A DNA stretch of 64,000 nucleotides. It comes from Methylosarcina fibrata AML-C10 (GTDB taxonomy: Bacteria > Pseudomonadota > Gammaproteobacteria > Methylococcales > Methylomonadaceae). The notes beneath the pieces were generated by a model, which worked only from the letters and a program-made list of their open reading frames with translations, did no database searches and had not been told where the DNA came from. The translations under genes and the position numbers were made by a program. Shown in pieces: positions 47,287-57,086 of this stretch (positions are counted from its first letter, which is position 1; each line of letters starts with the position of its first letter). Location of the stretch: assembly GCF_000372865.1 (NCBI RefSeq), contig NZ_KB889965.1, forward strand, positions 1,199,902-1,263,901, in the 5' to 3' direction.

Positions 47287-47925
47287 CTATTGTGGCGGAT
47301 TTAATCCTGTTCCGGAATTTTCGCGCCGAAAAAAGTGAATTAAGGCGGCAAAAATCTTTTTGACAGCCGTCCACAGCCGGGGCAACAGCCATATCATCAG
47401 CAGAATAAATACCGACAACGCAATCAAAAACGCTAGCGGATGGTGGATGCTGGCCCATACTCCGCCGATAACGGCAACATCCTCCCCTATCGAGGCAAAC
47501 CAGTTACTGAAAGGTTCGGGCGAAGTATTGATCAAAACCCGAGTGCCCGCTTTGGTAACATGAGTTCCTGCCGCCAGGCCGCCGCCTAGAATGGCTGCAG
47601 CCATTTCGACCGCCGGATTGAGCTCGCCGACGGCTCCGGCTGCAAGCATGGCGCCGGCCGGAATCCGGATAAAGGTGTGGATGGCGTCCCAGCCGGTATC
47701 CACGCCGGGCGTCTTGTCGGCAAAAAATTCGACGAAGTACATCAGACCGGCAGCCGTCATGACGATCGGATTCGCGACTATCTGCAAATCCGGCGGCAGC
47801 GCGATATTTCCGCTATTGGCAAGTACTCCGAGCGTCAGCAGGGTCGCGTACAAATTGATACCGCTAGCCCAGGCCACTCCCATAGTTAAAGCCAAAGTGG
47901 CCGAAACGTGATCCAACGCATCCAC
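47287..47925 (-). CDS. DUF4126 membrane protein
   Basis: 212 aa. The GTG at 47925 is preferred because AAGGGG lies six bases upstream; a GTG at 47931 and an ATG at 47985 are in frame. Helices span TLALTMGVAWASGINLYATLL, a central PxxVMTAAGLMYFVEFFADK and the C-terminal FLIALSVFILLMIWLL. The DUF4126 family is of unknown function. It reads toward the tRNA-Phe pair. Confidence 0.85.
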   Translation of the reverse strand: MDALDHVSATLALTMGVAWASGINLYATLLTLGVLANSGNIALPPDLQIVANPIVMTAAGLMYFVEFFADKTPGVDTGWDAIHTFIRIPAGAMLAAGAVGELNPAVEMAAAILGGGLAAGTHVTKAGTRVLINTSPEPFSNWFASIGEDVAVIGGVWASIHHPLAFLIALSVFILLMIWLLPRLWTAVKKIFAALIHFFRRENSGTGLNPPQ

Positions 47926-48096
47926 AATCACCCCCTTCAAGTTCTTCTTAAAATTAAAGATTAGCACGATTAACTGAATTCCCACTTAACAAACTCCCCT
48001 TCTTTTTCCGTCTTAGAGATCTATTTTTATTTATTCCCACTTTGCTTGCAGACCATGTAAAATGGGGATCGTCTATTTGCAATTTGGGATTTTAAG

Positions 48097-48645
48097 GTGA
48101 ATTTCAGAGGTACAACCATTCTTTCGGTACGCCGGGGCGGCAAAGTAGTCATCGGCGGCGACGGTCAGGTGACGTTGGGTAACACGGTGATGAAAGGCAA
48201 TGCCCGCAAGGTGCGCCGCCTTTATCACGACAAAGTGATCGCCGGCTTCGCCGGAGCAACGGCCGATGCTTTTACGTTGTTCGAACATTTTGAAGGCAAA
48301 CTGGAAAAGCATCGCGGCAATCTGACCCGCGCCGCCGTGGAAATGGCAAAAGACTGGCGAATCGACCGCACGCTGCGCCGGCTGGAAGCCCTGCTGACCA
48401 TTGCCGACGCCAGAACTTCCCTGATCATCTCCGGCACCGGCGACGTGATCGAACCCGAATACGACCTGATGGCGATCGGTTCCGGCGGTGCCTTCGCCCA
48501 GGCCGCCGCCCGCGCCCTGCTGGAAAATACCGAACTCAGCGCCCGCGAAATTGTCGAGAGATCGTTACAGATTGCCGCAGACATTTGTATTTATACCAAC
48601 CACAACCTGCGCATTGAAGAACTGGACGCCGAACCGAACGAGTAA
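48097..48645 (+). CDS. hslV: HslV peptidase subunit
   Basis: 182 aa from GTG 48097. Proteasome-like N-terminal nucleophile hydrolase: after removal of MNFRG the catalytic Thr starts [29 protein letters not shown] is diagnostic. It forms the HslVU (ClpQY) protease with HslU, degrading misfolded and short-lived proteins. hslU starts four bases after its stop. Confidence 0.96.
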   Translation: MNFRGTTILSVRRGGKVVIGGDGQVTLGNTVMKGNARKVRRLYHDKVIAGFAGATADAFTLFEHFEGKLEKHRGNLTRAAVEMAKDWRIDRTLRRLEALLTIADARTSLIISGTGDVIEPEYDLMAIGSGGAFAQAAARALLENTELSAREIVERSLQIAADICIYTNHNLRIEELDAEPNE

Positions 48646-48649
48646 ACGA

Positions 48650-49972
48650 ATGACACAGATGACCCCGAAAGAAATTGTAAGCGAACTGGATAAACACATT
48701 ATCGGCCAATCCAATGCCAAACGTTCGGTCGCGATTGCTTTGCGCAACCGCTGGCGCCGCCAGCAGGTCGATGTCTCGCTGCGCGAAGAAATCACTCCCA
48801 AAAACATTCTGATGATCGGTCCGACCGGCGTCGGCAAAACCGAAATTGCCCGTCGGCTGGCTCGTCTGGCGAATGCGCCTTTCATCAAGATAGAAGCCAC
48901 CAAATTTACCGAAGTCGGCTACGTGGGCCGCGACGTGGAATCGATCATCCGCGATCTGGCCGATACTGCAGTCAAAATGATGCGGATGAACGAAATGGAA
49001 AAGGTTCAAATCAAGGCCTACGATGCCGCGGAAGAAAAAATTCTGGACATTCTGCTGCCGAAGGCCGACAGGGGGACTTTGTCCGAAACCGTCGAAGCCA
49101 CCCGCCAGAAGATGCGCAAAAAGTTACGCGAAGGCGAACTTGACGACAAGGAAATCGAAATCGACGTTCAGATTGCCCCGATGGGCGTTGAAATCATGGC
49201 GCCTCCGGGCATGGAAGAAATGACCAGCCAATTGCAGGGCCTGTTTCAGAACATGGGTGCCAACCGCACCCGGTCGCGTAAAATGAAAATCAAAAAGGCT
49301 TTCAAAGTATTGCATGAAGAAGAAGCAGCGAAGCTGATCAACGACGAAGACATCAAACTAAAGGCCGTCGAAGCCGTGGAACAGAACGGCATCGTCTTTC
49401 TCGACGAGATCGATAAAATCTGCAAGCGCTCCGAAATGAGCGGAGGCGGCGAAGTATCCCGCGAAGGCGTGCAGCGCGACCTGCTGCCGCTGGTCGAGGG
49501 CAGCACGGTCAGCACCAAGTACGGCGCGATCAAGACCGATCATATTCTGTTCATTGCTTCGGGCGCTTTTCATTTAACCAAACCTTCCGACCTGATTCCG
49601 GAATTGCAGGGACGTTTTCCGATCCGCGTCGAACTGGATGCCCTTTCCGCCGACGATTTCGTCCGCATCCTGACCGAACCGGACGCATCGCTGACCGAGC
49701 AATACGCCGCCTTGCTGGCTACGGAGGGTGTGTCGCTTTCATTTTCCGCCGACGGCATCAAGCGCATTGCCGAACTGGGCTGGCAGGTGAATGAAAAAAC
49801 CGAAAACATCGGTGCACGGCGCCTTCATACGATTCTCGAACGCCTTTTGGAAGAAGTTTCCTACCATGCGCCCGATCTGATCGAAAAAGAAGTGGTCATC
49901 GATGCAGCCTATGTCGACCGGCACTTGAGCGAATTTGTCGAAGACGAGGATCTGAGCCGATACATTTTGTAG
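48650..49972 (+). CDS. hslU: HslU ATPase subunit
   Basis: 440 aa from ATG 48650. The AAA+ unfoldase of HslVU. Walker A is GPTGVGKTE, Walker [11 protein letters not shown]. The I domain lies between them, and [13 protein letters not shown] and the C-terminal sensor 2 [10 protein letters not shown] are visible. The final residues DLSRYIL are the tail that inserts into HslV. Followed by DUF971, the usual order. Confidence 0.97.
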   Translation: MTQMTPKEIVSELDKHIIGQSNAKRSVAIALRNRWRRQQVDVSLREEITPKNILMIGPTGVGKTEIARRLARLANAPFIKIEATKFTEVGYVGRDVESIIRDLADTAVKMMRMNEMEKVQIKAYDAAEEKILDILLPKADRGTLSETVEATRQKMRKKLREGELDDKEIEIDVQIAPMGVEIMAPPGMEEMTSQLQGLFQNMGANRTRSRKMKIKKAFKVLHEEEAAKLINDEDIKLKAVEAVEQNGIVFLDEIDKICKRSEMSGGGEVSREGVQRDLLPLVEGSTVSTKYGAIKTDHILFIASGAFHLTKPSDLIPELQGRFPIRVELDALSADDFVRILTEPDASLTEQYAALLATEGVSLSFSADGIKRIAELGWQVNEKTENIGARRLHTILERLLEEVSYHAPDLIEKEVVIDAAYVDRHLSEFVEDEDLSRYIL

Positions 49973-50043
49973 TCCGAAAAGCGCAAGGCGAAAACCCGCC
50001 GTTCTCCTTGCGCCCTTCGTCTTTAACCGTTGGCCTCGAATTT

Positions 50044-50433
50044 ATGCGCCTGAATACCAAACCCTGCAACACGTTTCCGATCGAAATAAAACTTCATCAG
50101 GTTTCGCGTCTCCTTGAAATCAGCTTTCAGGACGGCAGTGTTTTTAAACTGCCCTACGAATATCTCCGCGTCTACACGCCTTCGGCGGAAGCCCTGGGCC
50201 ATGCGCCGGGCCAGGAAATTCTGCAGGTCGGCAAAGAAAACGTTACCATCACCGAGCTCAAGCCGGTAGGTAATTATGCGATCGCCCCGCAGTTCAGCGA
50301 CGGCCACAACACCGGCATTTATACCTGGGACCTGCTGTATCAACTGGGCTCCGAATATTCAAGCTTGTGGGCCGATTATCTGAAACGCCTGGAAGCCGCC
50401 GGCTATCAACGCCAAGCCCCCTTATCAAGTTAA
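50044..50433 (+). CDS. DUF971 protein
   Basis: 129 aa from ATG 50044. The GHAPGQE and [22 protein letters not shown] motifs are typical of DUF971, a family found fused to or near gamma-butyrobetaine hydroxylase and iron-sulfur related proteins; the hslU-ubiE position is common. Function not proven. Confidence 0.85.
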   Translation: MRLNTKPCNTFPIEIKLHQVSRLLEISFQDGSVFKLPYEYLRVYTPSAEALGHAPGQEILQVGKENVTITELKPVGNYAIAPQFSDGHNTGIYTWDLLYQLGSEYSSLWADYLKRLEAAGYQRQAPLSS

Positions 50434-50441
50434 TTCCAACC

Positions 50442-51191
50442 ATGACAAAAGATAACACCACCCATTTTGGTTTCAAGCAAGTCGCCACCGAAGAAAAAGT
50501 CAAACTGGTGCGCGGCGTCTTCGATTCCGTCGCCGAAAAATACGACATCATGAACGATCTGATGTCGCTTGGCATCCACCGCATCTGGAAGCGGATCGCC
50601 GTGCAGTTGAGCAATGTGCGCCAGGGCGAGCGGGTACTTGACCTCGCAGGCGGCACCGGCGATCTGACTTCGCTGTTCGAGCAGCGCGTCGGTAAAACGG
50701 GAGATTGCGTGCTGGCCGACATCAATGCACAAATGCTGCGCACAGGGCGCGACCGATTGATCGACAAAGGCCTGGCCGGCAATATCCATTACGCCCAGGT
50801 CAATGCCGAATGCCTTCCGTTTGCCGACAACACTTTCGATTGCGTCTGCATCGGTTTCGGGCTACGCAACGTCACCGATAAGGACGCGGCATTACGATCG
50901 ATGCATCGGGTGCTGAAACCGGGCGGACGCGTGATCGTGCTCGAATTTTCCCATCCCACCGACAAGGTGACCGAAAAAGTCTATGACTTCTATTCCTTCA
51001 AGCTGCTGCCCAAAATCGGCAAGATCGTCGCCAAGGACGAAGACAGTTACCGCTATCTGGCCGAGTCGATCCGCATGCACCCCAAACAGATCGAACTAAA
51101 ACAAATGATGGAAAATGCGGGCTTCGAACGCTGTGAATTTTTCAATATGACCCAGGGCATCGTGGCCGTCCATCGAGCCTATAAAATCTAG
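50442..51191 (+). CDS. ubiE: UbiE C-methyltransferase
   Basis: 249 aa. SAM-dependent methylation in ubiquinone (and menaquinone) synthesis. [17 protein letters not shown] and [11 protein letters not shown] (motif I) identify it. The C-terminal VLEFSHP and [11 protein letters not shown] close the fold. Starts eight bases after the DUF971 gene and is next to ubiJ, one base away. Confidence 0.97.
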   Translation: MTKDNTTHFGFKQVATEEKVKLVRGVFDSVAEKYDIMNDLMSLGIHRIWKRIAVQLSNVRQGERVLDLAGGTGDLTSLFEQRVGKTGDCVLADINAQMLRTGRDRLIDKGLAGNIHYAQVNAECLPFADNTFDCVCIGFGLRNVTDKDAALRSMHRVLKPGGRVIVLEFSHPTDKVTEKVYDFYSFKLLPKIGKIVAKDEDSYRYLAESIRMHPKQIELKQMMENAGFERCEFFNMTQGIVAVHRAYKI

Positions 51192-51192
51192 C

Positions 51193-51828
51193 ATGCTCAT
51201 TAAACCGTTGCTGATCGGCGCCATGGAAAGCGCCGTCAATCGTTATCTTGATCTGGACCGGAACAAAAACTCCTTCCTGGCGCCTTTGGCCGGCAAAGTC
51301 ATCGCCGTGACCGTGCAGCCTTTCGGCGAAACGGTTTACCTCTGCCCGACCGCGGACTCCATTCAGATACTGGATCATTCCCCTACTCCACCCGACACTC
51401 AAATCAGTGGCTCGCTCTGGTCGCTGGGTTTGATGGGTCTCAGCTCCCGGCCGATGCGTTCGGTGTTTTCCGGAGAAGTCAAGATCGAAGGCGATATTCA
51501 TACCGGCCGAAAATTTCAGGAACTGTTTGATAAGCTGGAAATCGACCTGGAGCGAAAACTGTCTCCTTACCTCGGCGATGGGCTGGCTCATCAGATCACC
51601 GGATTTTTTCGCTCCGGCCGGAACTGGACAAAAGATGCCGCGGAGACATTCAGGATCAATCTGACCGAATTTCTTCAGGAAGAAACGCGCGACTTGCCGG
51701 CTGTCCCGGAGACGGATATTTTTTATCAGCAGATCGATGAATTGCGTACCGCATTCGACCGCCTGCACAGCAAAACGGTCCGCCTGGAAAGAATTTTAGC
51801 GGCCAAGCGGTCGGCTTCCGGTTCCTGA
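51193..51828 (+). CDS. ubiJ: UbiJ, SCP2-domain ubiquinone factor
   Basis: 211 aa, with an SCP2-like lipid-binding domain over the first 110 residues and a helical C-terminus. UbiJ organises the Ubi complex and binds lipids in E. coli. It lies between ubiE and ubiB, the conserved order. Confidence 0.9.
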   Translation: MLIKPLLIGAMESAVNRYLDLDRNKNSFLAPLAGKVIAVTVQPFGETVYLCPTADSIQILDHSPTPPDTQISGSLWSLGLMGLSSRPMRSVFSGEVKIEGDIHTGRKFQELFDKLEIDLERKLSPYLGDGLAHQITGFFRSGRNWTKDAAETFRINLTEFLQEETRDLPAVPETDIFYQQIDELRTAFDRLHSKTVRLERILAAKRSASGS

Positions 51829-51865
51829 CGGTTATCGCGCCTTCCTCCCCAGCAACAGGTAACAC

Positions 51866-53416
51866 GTGATCCGCCCAAAACTTCTATTTCGCCTGGTTCA
51901 TATCAATTGGGTCCTGGTTTTTCACGGACTGGATGAAATCGTATTAAAAACCCATCTGTTCCGCCCTGTTCGGTTTCTGGCCGCTTTTTCTCCTTATTAT
52001 TGGCTCAGCAAACAGTCGGATCCGCGCGGTGTCAGGATTCGCCGCACCCTGGAAGACCTGGGCCCCATTTACGTCAAATTCGGCCAGGCCTTGTCCACCC
52101 GCAAAGACCTGCTGCCGGACGACATCGCCGACGAACTGGTCAAACTCCAGGACCGAGTGCCGCCGTTTCCGAGCGATACCGCCCGCGCCATTATCGAACA
52201 ACAACTGGGCATGCCGATCGCCGAAGCCTTCGCCGAGTTCGATCCGGTTCCGCTGGCTTCGGCCTCGGTCGCACAGGTGCATACCGCCGTCCTGCACAGC
52301 GGCGAGCGCGTCATCGTCAAGGTGCTGAGGCCCGACATCGAGGAAAGGATACATTCCGACATCGGCCTGCTTTACGAACTGGCCCGATTTGCCGAACGTT
52401 TTTGGGCCGATGCCCGGCTCTTGCGCCCTCTGGAAGTGGTGGCCGAATTCGAAAAAACCACGTTGGACGAACTCGATCTGATCCGCGAGGCGTCCAATGC
52501 TTCCAAACTGCGCCGCAATTTCGAGAATTCAAACATCATCTACATTCCCGAAATTCACTGGCCGCTGACACGTCAGAAGGTGCTGGTCATGGAAAGAATC
52601 GAGGGCATTCCGATCGGCGAAATCCGGCAGCTTCGAGAAGGCGGCGCGGACTTTAAACTGCTGGCCGAACGCGGCGTGGAAATCTTTTTCACACAGGTTT
52701 TCCGGGACAATTTCTTTCATGCCGACATGCATCCCGGCAATATTTTTGTCGACCTGCCCGCAAAATACATTGCCGTCGATTTCGGCATCGTCGGTTCGTT
52801 GTCGCTGTCCGACCAGCATTATCTGGCCGAAAACTTTCTGGCGTTTTTCAACCGCGATTACCGCAAAGTGGCGGAAATGCACGTCCAGTCCGGCTGGGTA
52901 TCGAGCACGACCCGCATTGAAGAGTTCGAATCGGCGATCCGCAGCGTTTGCGAGCCGATCTTCGAAAAGCCGCTGAAAGACATTTCCTTCGGCCAGTTGC
53001 TGCTGCGCCTGTTCCAGACCGCGCGCCGTTTCGACATGCACGTGCAGCCGCAACTGGTTCTGCTGCAGAAGACCCTGCTCAACATCGAAGGACTGGGGCG
53101 CCAGTTGTATCCCGAGCTCGACCTCTGGCAAACCGCCAAGCCCTTTCTGGAGCGATGGTTTCAGGAACGCATGGGGCCCAAGGCCAAACTGACCAAGTTG
53201 ATGAAACAATTCCCGGAATTGGCCGAACAGTTTCCGGAAATCCCTTCGCTGATCTACAAGGCTCTGGACAATGCCGCTTATGCGAGGCAGAATGCCGAAT
53301 CCCACAACCGGGAACTGGCCCTCTTGCGCCAGCAAATGGAAAACAATCATCGAGTCTCGATGTGGGCCATGCTGATCAGCGCGGCGCTGATCGGCGCCGC
53401 CGTGTTCTTTCGCTGA
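51866..53416 (+). CDS. ubiB: UbiB atypical kinase/ATPase
   Basis: 516 aa from GTG 51866. ABC1/ADCK-family. The N-terminal KxGQ motif ([16 protein letters not shown]) distinguishes this family, then the Ala-rich loop [20 protein letters not shown] (catalytic loop) and VDFGIVGSL (DFG). One or two C-terminal membrane helices ([17 protein letters not shown]). Needed for ubiquinone synthesis, with ATPase activity in the complex. Follows ubiJ by 37 bp. Confidence 0.96.
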   Translation: MIRPKLLFRLVHINWVLVFHGLDEIVLKTHLFRPVRFLAAFSPYYWLSKQSDPRGVRIRRTLEDLGPIYVKFGQALSTRKDLLPDDIADELVKLQDRVPPFPSDTARAIIEQQLGMPIAEAFAEFDPVPLASASVAQVHTAVLHSGERVIVKVLRPDIEERIHSDIGLLYELARFAERFWADARLLRPLEVVAEFEKTTLDELDLIREASNASKLRRNFENSNIIYIPEIHWPLTRQKVLVMERIEGIPIGEIRQLREGGADFKLLAERGVEIFFTQVFRDNFFHADMHPGNIFVDLPAKYIAVDFGIVGSLSLSDQHYLAENFLAFFNRDYRKVAEMHVQSGWVSSTTRIEEFESAIRSVCEPIFEKPLKDISFGQLLLRLFQTARRFDMHVQPQLVLLQKTLLNIEGLGRQLYPELDLWQTAKPFLERWFQERMGPKAKLTKLMKQFPELAEQFPEIPSLIYKALDNAAYARQNAESHNRELALLRQQMENNHRVSMWAMLISAALIGAAVFFR

Positions 53417-53480
53417 GGTTCGCTCTGTCGAGGCGGCTCCAGGCAGGCTCCACGAGGCATCCTGCGGAGCCGAACCCGGG

Positions 53481-55196
53481 CTAGGACAACTGGCTGATGC
53501 GCCAGACGCTGGTGGCCAACCTGGCCAGCCATCTTTGCCGGGTGGCGATTCGGCCGGGCGTCCATTCGAAATAATCTTCCGCGATCTTTCGGGTCAGCTC
53601 GAAGTCGCTGTTGGCAAAGGCACTTTTCTTGACGGCAAATCCCGAATTACCCAGGATCTTGTTGGTTCCGGTGTTCAACAGCGTCATATTGCCCAACCGG
53701 TAAATCATCGCATCGGCTTCTTCATCACTGAAAATCTCCCAGCCGAATTCCGGGTTTTGCGGCAAGACGTGTTCGACGTTGAAACTGTCGCTGTCGAATT
53801 CGTAATCATGCCCGCTGATCTGCTTTTCCAGCGCGCAGAGAATGTAGCGTACGATCCGCAAATTGTGCGAATTGGTAGTACGGATGATTTTCTCGGCAAA
53901 AGCGCCTCTGAACACGTCGTCGTTCGGGTAAATGCCTTTCAATTCTTCCAGGGCGCCGACGGCGGTGGCAACTTCGCCGCCGGATATTTTTTGCGCAGCC
54001 GCATGATAGATCTGTTCCTGTTGATGAGTCGGCTGGCACCCGATCACGTTGTAACGGAGCGAAATGATCACGCTGCTTTTCAAAATCAACAGAAAATCCT
54101 TGTCCTCGAACCGGCGGTGCGCGGCAATGATCAGAGGAAACGGCTGGCGAACGTTGAACATGCGCAGGTTTTGCGCGTAGCCTTTGAGCTCCGGCGGCCA
54201 GTGCGAGGCTTCCGGCGCGGTCAACGCCAGGTAAGTATCCAGATCCTCGTCCATTTCGCGCAGCAATTCAAAGACGTCTTCCCGTTTCGACACGTTGGCC
54301 CGGATGGTCTTGAACAGCTCCGACTGGCGCACGAAAGATCTGCGGCTGATCCAGTGGATGCGCAGAAAATCGGGAAAACTTTCATTCCCCAGGCGGGTCA
54401 CCATCGCCTCCCAGCGGTCTTCCAGCGCGTTCATTTCATTCGGATGCTCGCTGTTCCGGTGAAGCACCGAAAACAGATAATTTTTCAGCAAGTCGGTCGA
54501 GGACAGCCTGACGCCTCGGGCGTTCAAGGTTTCGAAAACCCGATAAGCGTTCAGTTCGTCCGTGACGCTGATGATCGTGAAAAAAAGGCGGTCGCTCATG
54601 GTTTCCACCAGCGAAGCCAGAACGACGCCTTTATCCTGTCCGGAAGCCGTTACGTAATCGCCTACTTTCCTGTCGAACCATTCGAACGCTTTCCTCAGGC
54701 TGTGCTCGGAGGCCCGAAACCCGCGCTGAGGCAGATGGACGAGAGGCACCAGATAGGTTTGAAAATAATGATCGTTGTTCCGGTTGAGCGTCAGTTTGGT
54801 TCGGGAAATCAGAGTCACCGGATCCAGATAGCCGATGTAGGTATGGCGGATCTGATCTATGCGCTGGCGGTTGCATTCCGGCTGATCGTTCTCATCAATC
54901 AAACGGTGCAGATTCTTGAGCACGGCCAGAATCACCAGTGTTAACGTGGTCAATCGTTGCTGTCCGTCGATCACGTCGTAGCTTTTTTCATCCTGCGACT
55001 GGAGCACCAGATAACCCATGTAATGCGCGGACTCGCCGCCGGGCCGGATCGTCTCCATGATGTCGGCCCAGAGATCTTCCCATTCCTCCTCGGTCCAACT
55101 GTAATCGCGCTGAAACCGGGGGATGCGATAGATCAGCCCGTTGCTGATCAGTTTTCGGTAGGTGATGTTTTCGGTTTTGAAATTTTGCGCGGACAT
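53481..55196 (-). CDS. DUF262/DUF1524 nuclease (GmrSD type)
   Basis: 571 aa single-gene protein. The N-terminal DUF262 has IPRFQRDYSW and the DGQQR motif at D77-R81, the nucleotide-binding ParB/Srx-type motif of GmrS. The C-terminal DUF1524 domain has NVEHVLPQNP (H476) and RLGNMTLLNTGTNKILGN, a His-Asn-His nuclease fold as in GmrD. GmrSD proteins cleave modified (glucosylated hydroxymethylcytosine) phage DNA; others have different targets. It is convergent with ubiB and divergent from pgk, with no partner gene. A defence role is inference. Confidence 0.85.
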   Translation of the reverse strand: MSAQNFKTENITYRKLISNGLIYRIPRFQRDYSWTEEEWEDLWADIMETIRPGGESAHYMGYLVLQSQDEKSYDVIDGQQRLTTLTLVILAVLKNLHRLIDENDQPECNRQRIDQIRHTYIGYLDPVTLISRTKLTLNRNNDHYFQTYLVPLVHLPQRGFRASEHSLRKAFEWFDRKVGDYVTASGQDKGVVLASLVETMSDRLFFTIISVTDELNAYRVFETLNARGVRLSSTDLLKNYLFSVLHRNSEHPNEMNALEDRWEAMVTRLGNESFPDFLRIHWISRRSFVRQSELFKTIRANVSKREDVFELLREMDEDLDTYLALTAPEASHWPPELKGYAQNLRMFNVRQPFPLIIAAHRRFEDKDFLLILKSSVIISLRYNVIGCQPTHQQEQIYHAAAQKISGGEVATAVGALEELKGIYPNDDVFRGAFAEKIIRTTNSHNLRIVRYILCALEKQISGHDYEFDSDSFNVEHVLPQNPEFGWEIFSDEEADAMIYRLGNMTLLNTGTNKILGNSGFAVKKSAFANSDFELTRKIAEDYFEWTPGRIATRQRWLARLATSVWRISQLS

Positions 55197-55548
55197 GATG
55201 ACCTCACCCTGACGATTGTGAGAATCCGTATTGCCAAGAAGCTTTATCCCTTTTCCGATTATGCCATCTTACCTCCGACGGCCCGCTCAAGTTAAGACGG
55301 ACAGCCGATGAATGAGCCTCGGGATATGGAGACATTCGTTTAAGCCACGCCCGATCCCTGGCTTTCCTCTCTCCCGGACGGAACAGTCTCAGGCCAAGGT
55401 TAAACTCCGCATCAAAAAGGCAAAGATTACAAGGCATCTTCGTCTTTCCCGATTCGGAGGGAAGACGGGTCAAAGCAAACAAGACTTACCAACCTCTAAT
55501 ATTTTATAATGAACCCATCTTATTTAACCCAAACCAAGAGAGAATAAT
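55197..55548. other. Upstream gap of pgk
   Basis: 352 bp between the divergent GmrSD-type gene and pgk. TATAAT at 55505-55510 is a likely pgk -10, with AGAGAG just before the ATG. The other half should hold the nuclease promoter. I see no ORF. Confidence 0.5.
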
Positions 55549-56721
55549 ATGTCGATTAAAAGAATGGTTGATCTGGATTTATCGGGAAAACGGGTATTGA
55601 TCCGTCAGGATCTGAACGTCCCGGTCAAAGACGGTAAAGTCACCAGCGATATTCGCATTCAGGCCAGCGTGCCGACGATTCAAAAAGCCCTGGAAAAAGG
55701 CGCGGCGGTCATCGTGATGTCGCATCTGGGACGTCCTACCGAAGGCCAATACGACGAAGCCTCTTCCCTGAAACCTGTGGCCGAGCGCCTGTCGAGCCTG
55801 CTCGGCAAACCGGTCAGGCTCGAAAAAGACTGGCTGGACGGCGTCGACCTCCAGCCGGGCGAGGTCGTTCTGTGCGAAAACGTGCGCTTCAACGTCGGCG
55901 AGAAAAAGAACAGCGACGAGCTGGGCAAAAAAATGGCCGCCCTTTGCGATGTCTTCGTCATGGACGCTTTCGGTACCGCTCATCGGGCCGAAGCCTCGAC
56001 CCACAGCGTCGCCAAATTCGCGCCCGTCGTTTGCGCAGGGCCTCTGCTGGCCAGCGAGCTGGACGCCCTAGGCAAAGCACTGGAAACGCCGGCCAAACCC
56101 TTGGTGGCCATTGTCGGCGGCTCCAAGGTGTCGACCAAACTGACGGTGCTCAAATCGCTGTCGGAAAAAGTCGACCAGCTCATCGTCGGCGGCGGCATTG
56201 CCAATACTTTTATTGCCGCCTCCGGTTTCCCGGTCGGCAAATCGCTCTACGAACCGGATCTGATCGGTGAGACCAAGGAGCTGATTGCCGCGGCGAAGGC
56301 AGCGGGATCGGATATCCCCATTCCGGTCGATGTCGTCTGCGCCAAGGAATTTTCCGAAACCGCGACGGCAACCGTCAAAAAAGTAACCGACGTGGAAGAA
56401 GACGATCTCATTCTGGACATCGGACCCGAAACGGCCAGGCAATACGCCGACATCCTGAAATCCGCGAAAACCATCGTCTGGAACGGCCCGGTCGGCGTCT
56501 TTGAAATAGATCAGTTCGGCAACGGCACTCAATCCCTGGCGAACGCGATTGCCGAAAGCACGGCGTTTTCGATTGCCGGCGGCGGCGACACTCTCGCTGC
56601 GATCGACAAATACGGTATCAACGACCAGGTCTCCTACACTTCGACCGGCGGTGGCGCCTTTCTAGAATTTCTCGAAGGCAAGGAGCTCCCGGCCGTGGCT
56701 ATTTTAAAATCCCGAACTTAA
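55549..56721 (+). CDS. pgk: Phosphoglycerate kinase
   Basis: 390 aa, normal length. Converts 1,3-bisphosphoglycerate and ADP to 3-phosphoglycerate and [16 protein letters not shown] at the N-terminus, [10 protein letters not shown] and the C-terminal [13 protein letters not shown] are diagnostic. Glycolytic neighbours gap or fba are not in the window. Confidence 0.97.
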   Translation: MSIKRMVDLDLSGKRVLIRQDLNVPVKDGKVTSDIRIQASVPTIQKALEKGAAVIVMSHLGRPTEGQYDEASSLKPVAERLSSLLGKPVRLEKDWLDGVDLQPGEVVLCENVRFNVGEKKNSDELGKKMAALCDVFVMDAFGTAHRAEASTHSVAKFAPVVCAGPLLASELDALGKALETPAKPLVAIVGGSKVSTKLTVLKSLSEKVDQLIVGGGIANTFIAASGFPVGKSLYEPDLIGETKELIAAAKAAGSDIPIPVDVVCAKEFSETATATVKKVTDVEEDDLILDIGPETARQYADILKSAKTIVWNGPVGVFEIDQFGNGTQSLANAIAESTAFSIAGGGDTLAAIDKYGINDQVSYTSTGGGAFLEFLEGKELPAVAILKSRT

Positions 56722-56775
56722 TGGTATAAGTATATACTTTCCTTTATTGCCGGAGAATGCAACGTTATTCTCCCA

Positions 56776-56803
56776 AGACCGGTCAAACGGTCTGATTATT
56801 TTT
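56776..56803 (+). terminator. Terminator after pgk
   Basis: agaccg (56776-56781) and cggtct (56788-56793) with a 6-base loop, then a T-rich run. Another perfect hairpin, ggagaat/attctcc, lies just before it at 56752-56773. Confidence 0.55.
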
Positions 56804-56836
56804 AAATTTTTATACGTTAAGGTACTGGAATCACTC

Positions 56837-57076
56837 ATGGCCAGAGTTACTATCGAAGATTGCTTGGAAAAAGTGGAAAACCGGTTCAAGCTGGTTTTAT
56901 TGGCGGGCGCCAGAGCACGCCAGTTGAGTCACGGCGCGGCCGAATTCGTGCCGCGCGGCAAGGACAAAGACACCGTGGTCGCTTTACGAGAAATTGCAGC
57001 AGGCCATGTGACGGCCGGCAACATTAACCTGCTGCATCGTAACGTCGAATCGCACGAGCCGCCGCCCATGTTCTAA
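56837..57076 (+). CDS. rpoZ: RNA polymerase omega subunit
   Basis: 79 aa from ATG 56837. [17 protein letters not shown] and [12 protein letters not shown] identify omega. It assists beta-prime folding and forms part of a ppGpp site. spoT follows by 10 bp. gmk, common before rpoZ, is absent. Confidence 0.96.
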   Translation: MARVTIEDCLEKVENRFKLVLLAGARARQLSHGAAEFVPRGKDKDTVVALREIAAGHVTAGNINLLHRNVESHEPPPMF

Positions 57077-57086
57077 AATCCGACTT

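Noticed and set aside
53535..54944. 469-codon plus-strand frame opposite the GmrSD-type gene
   Set aside because: Mirror frame of a real gene with DGQQR and HNH motifs on the minus strand. No recognisable protein.
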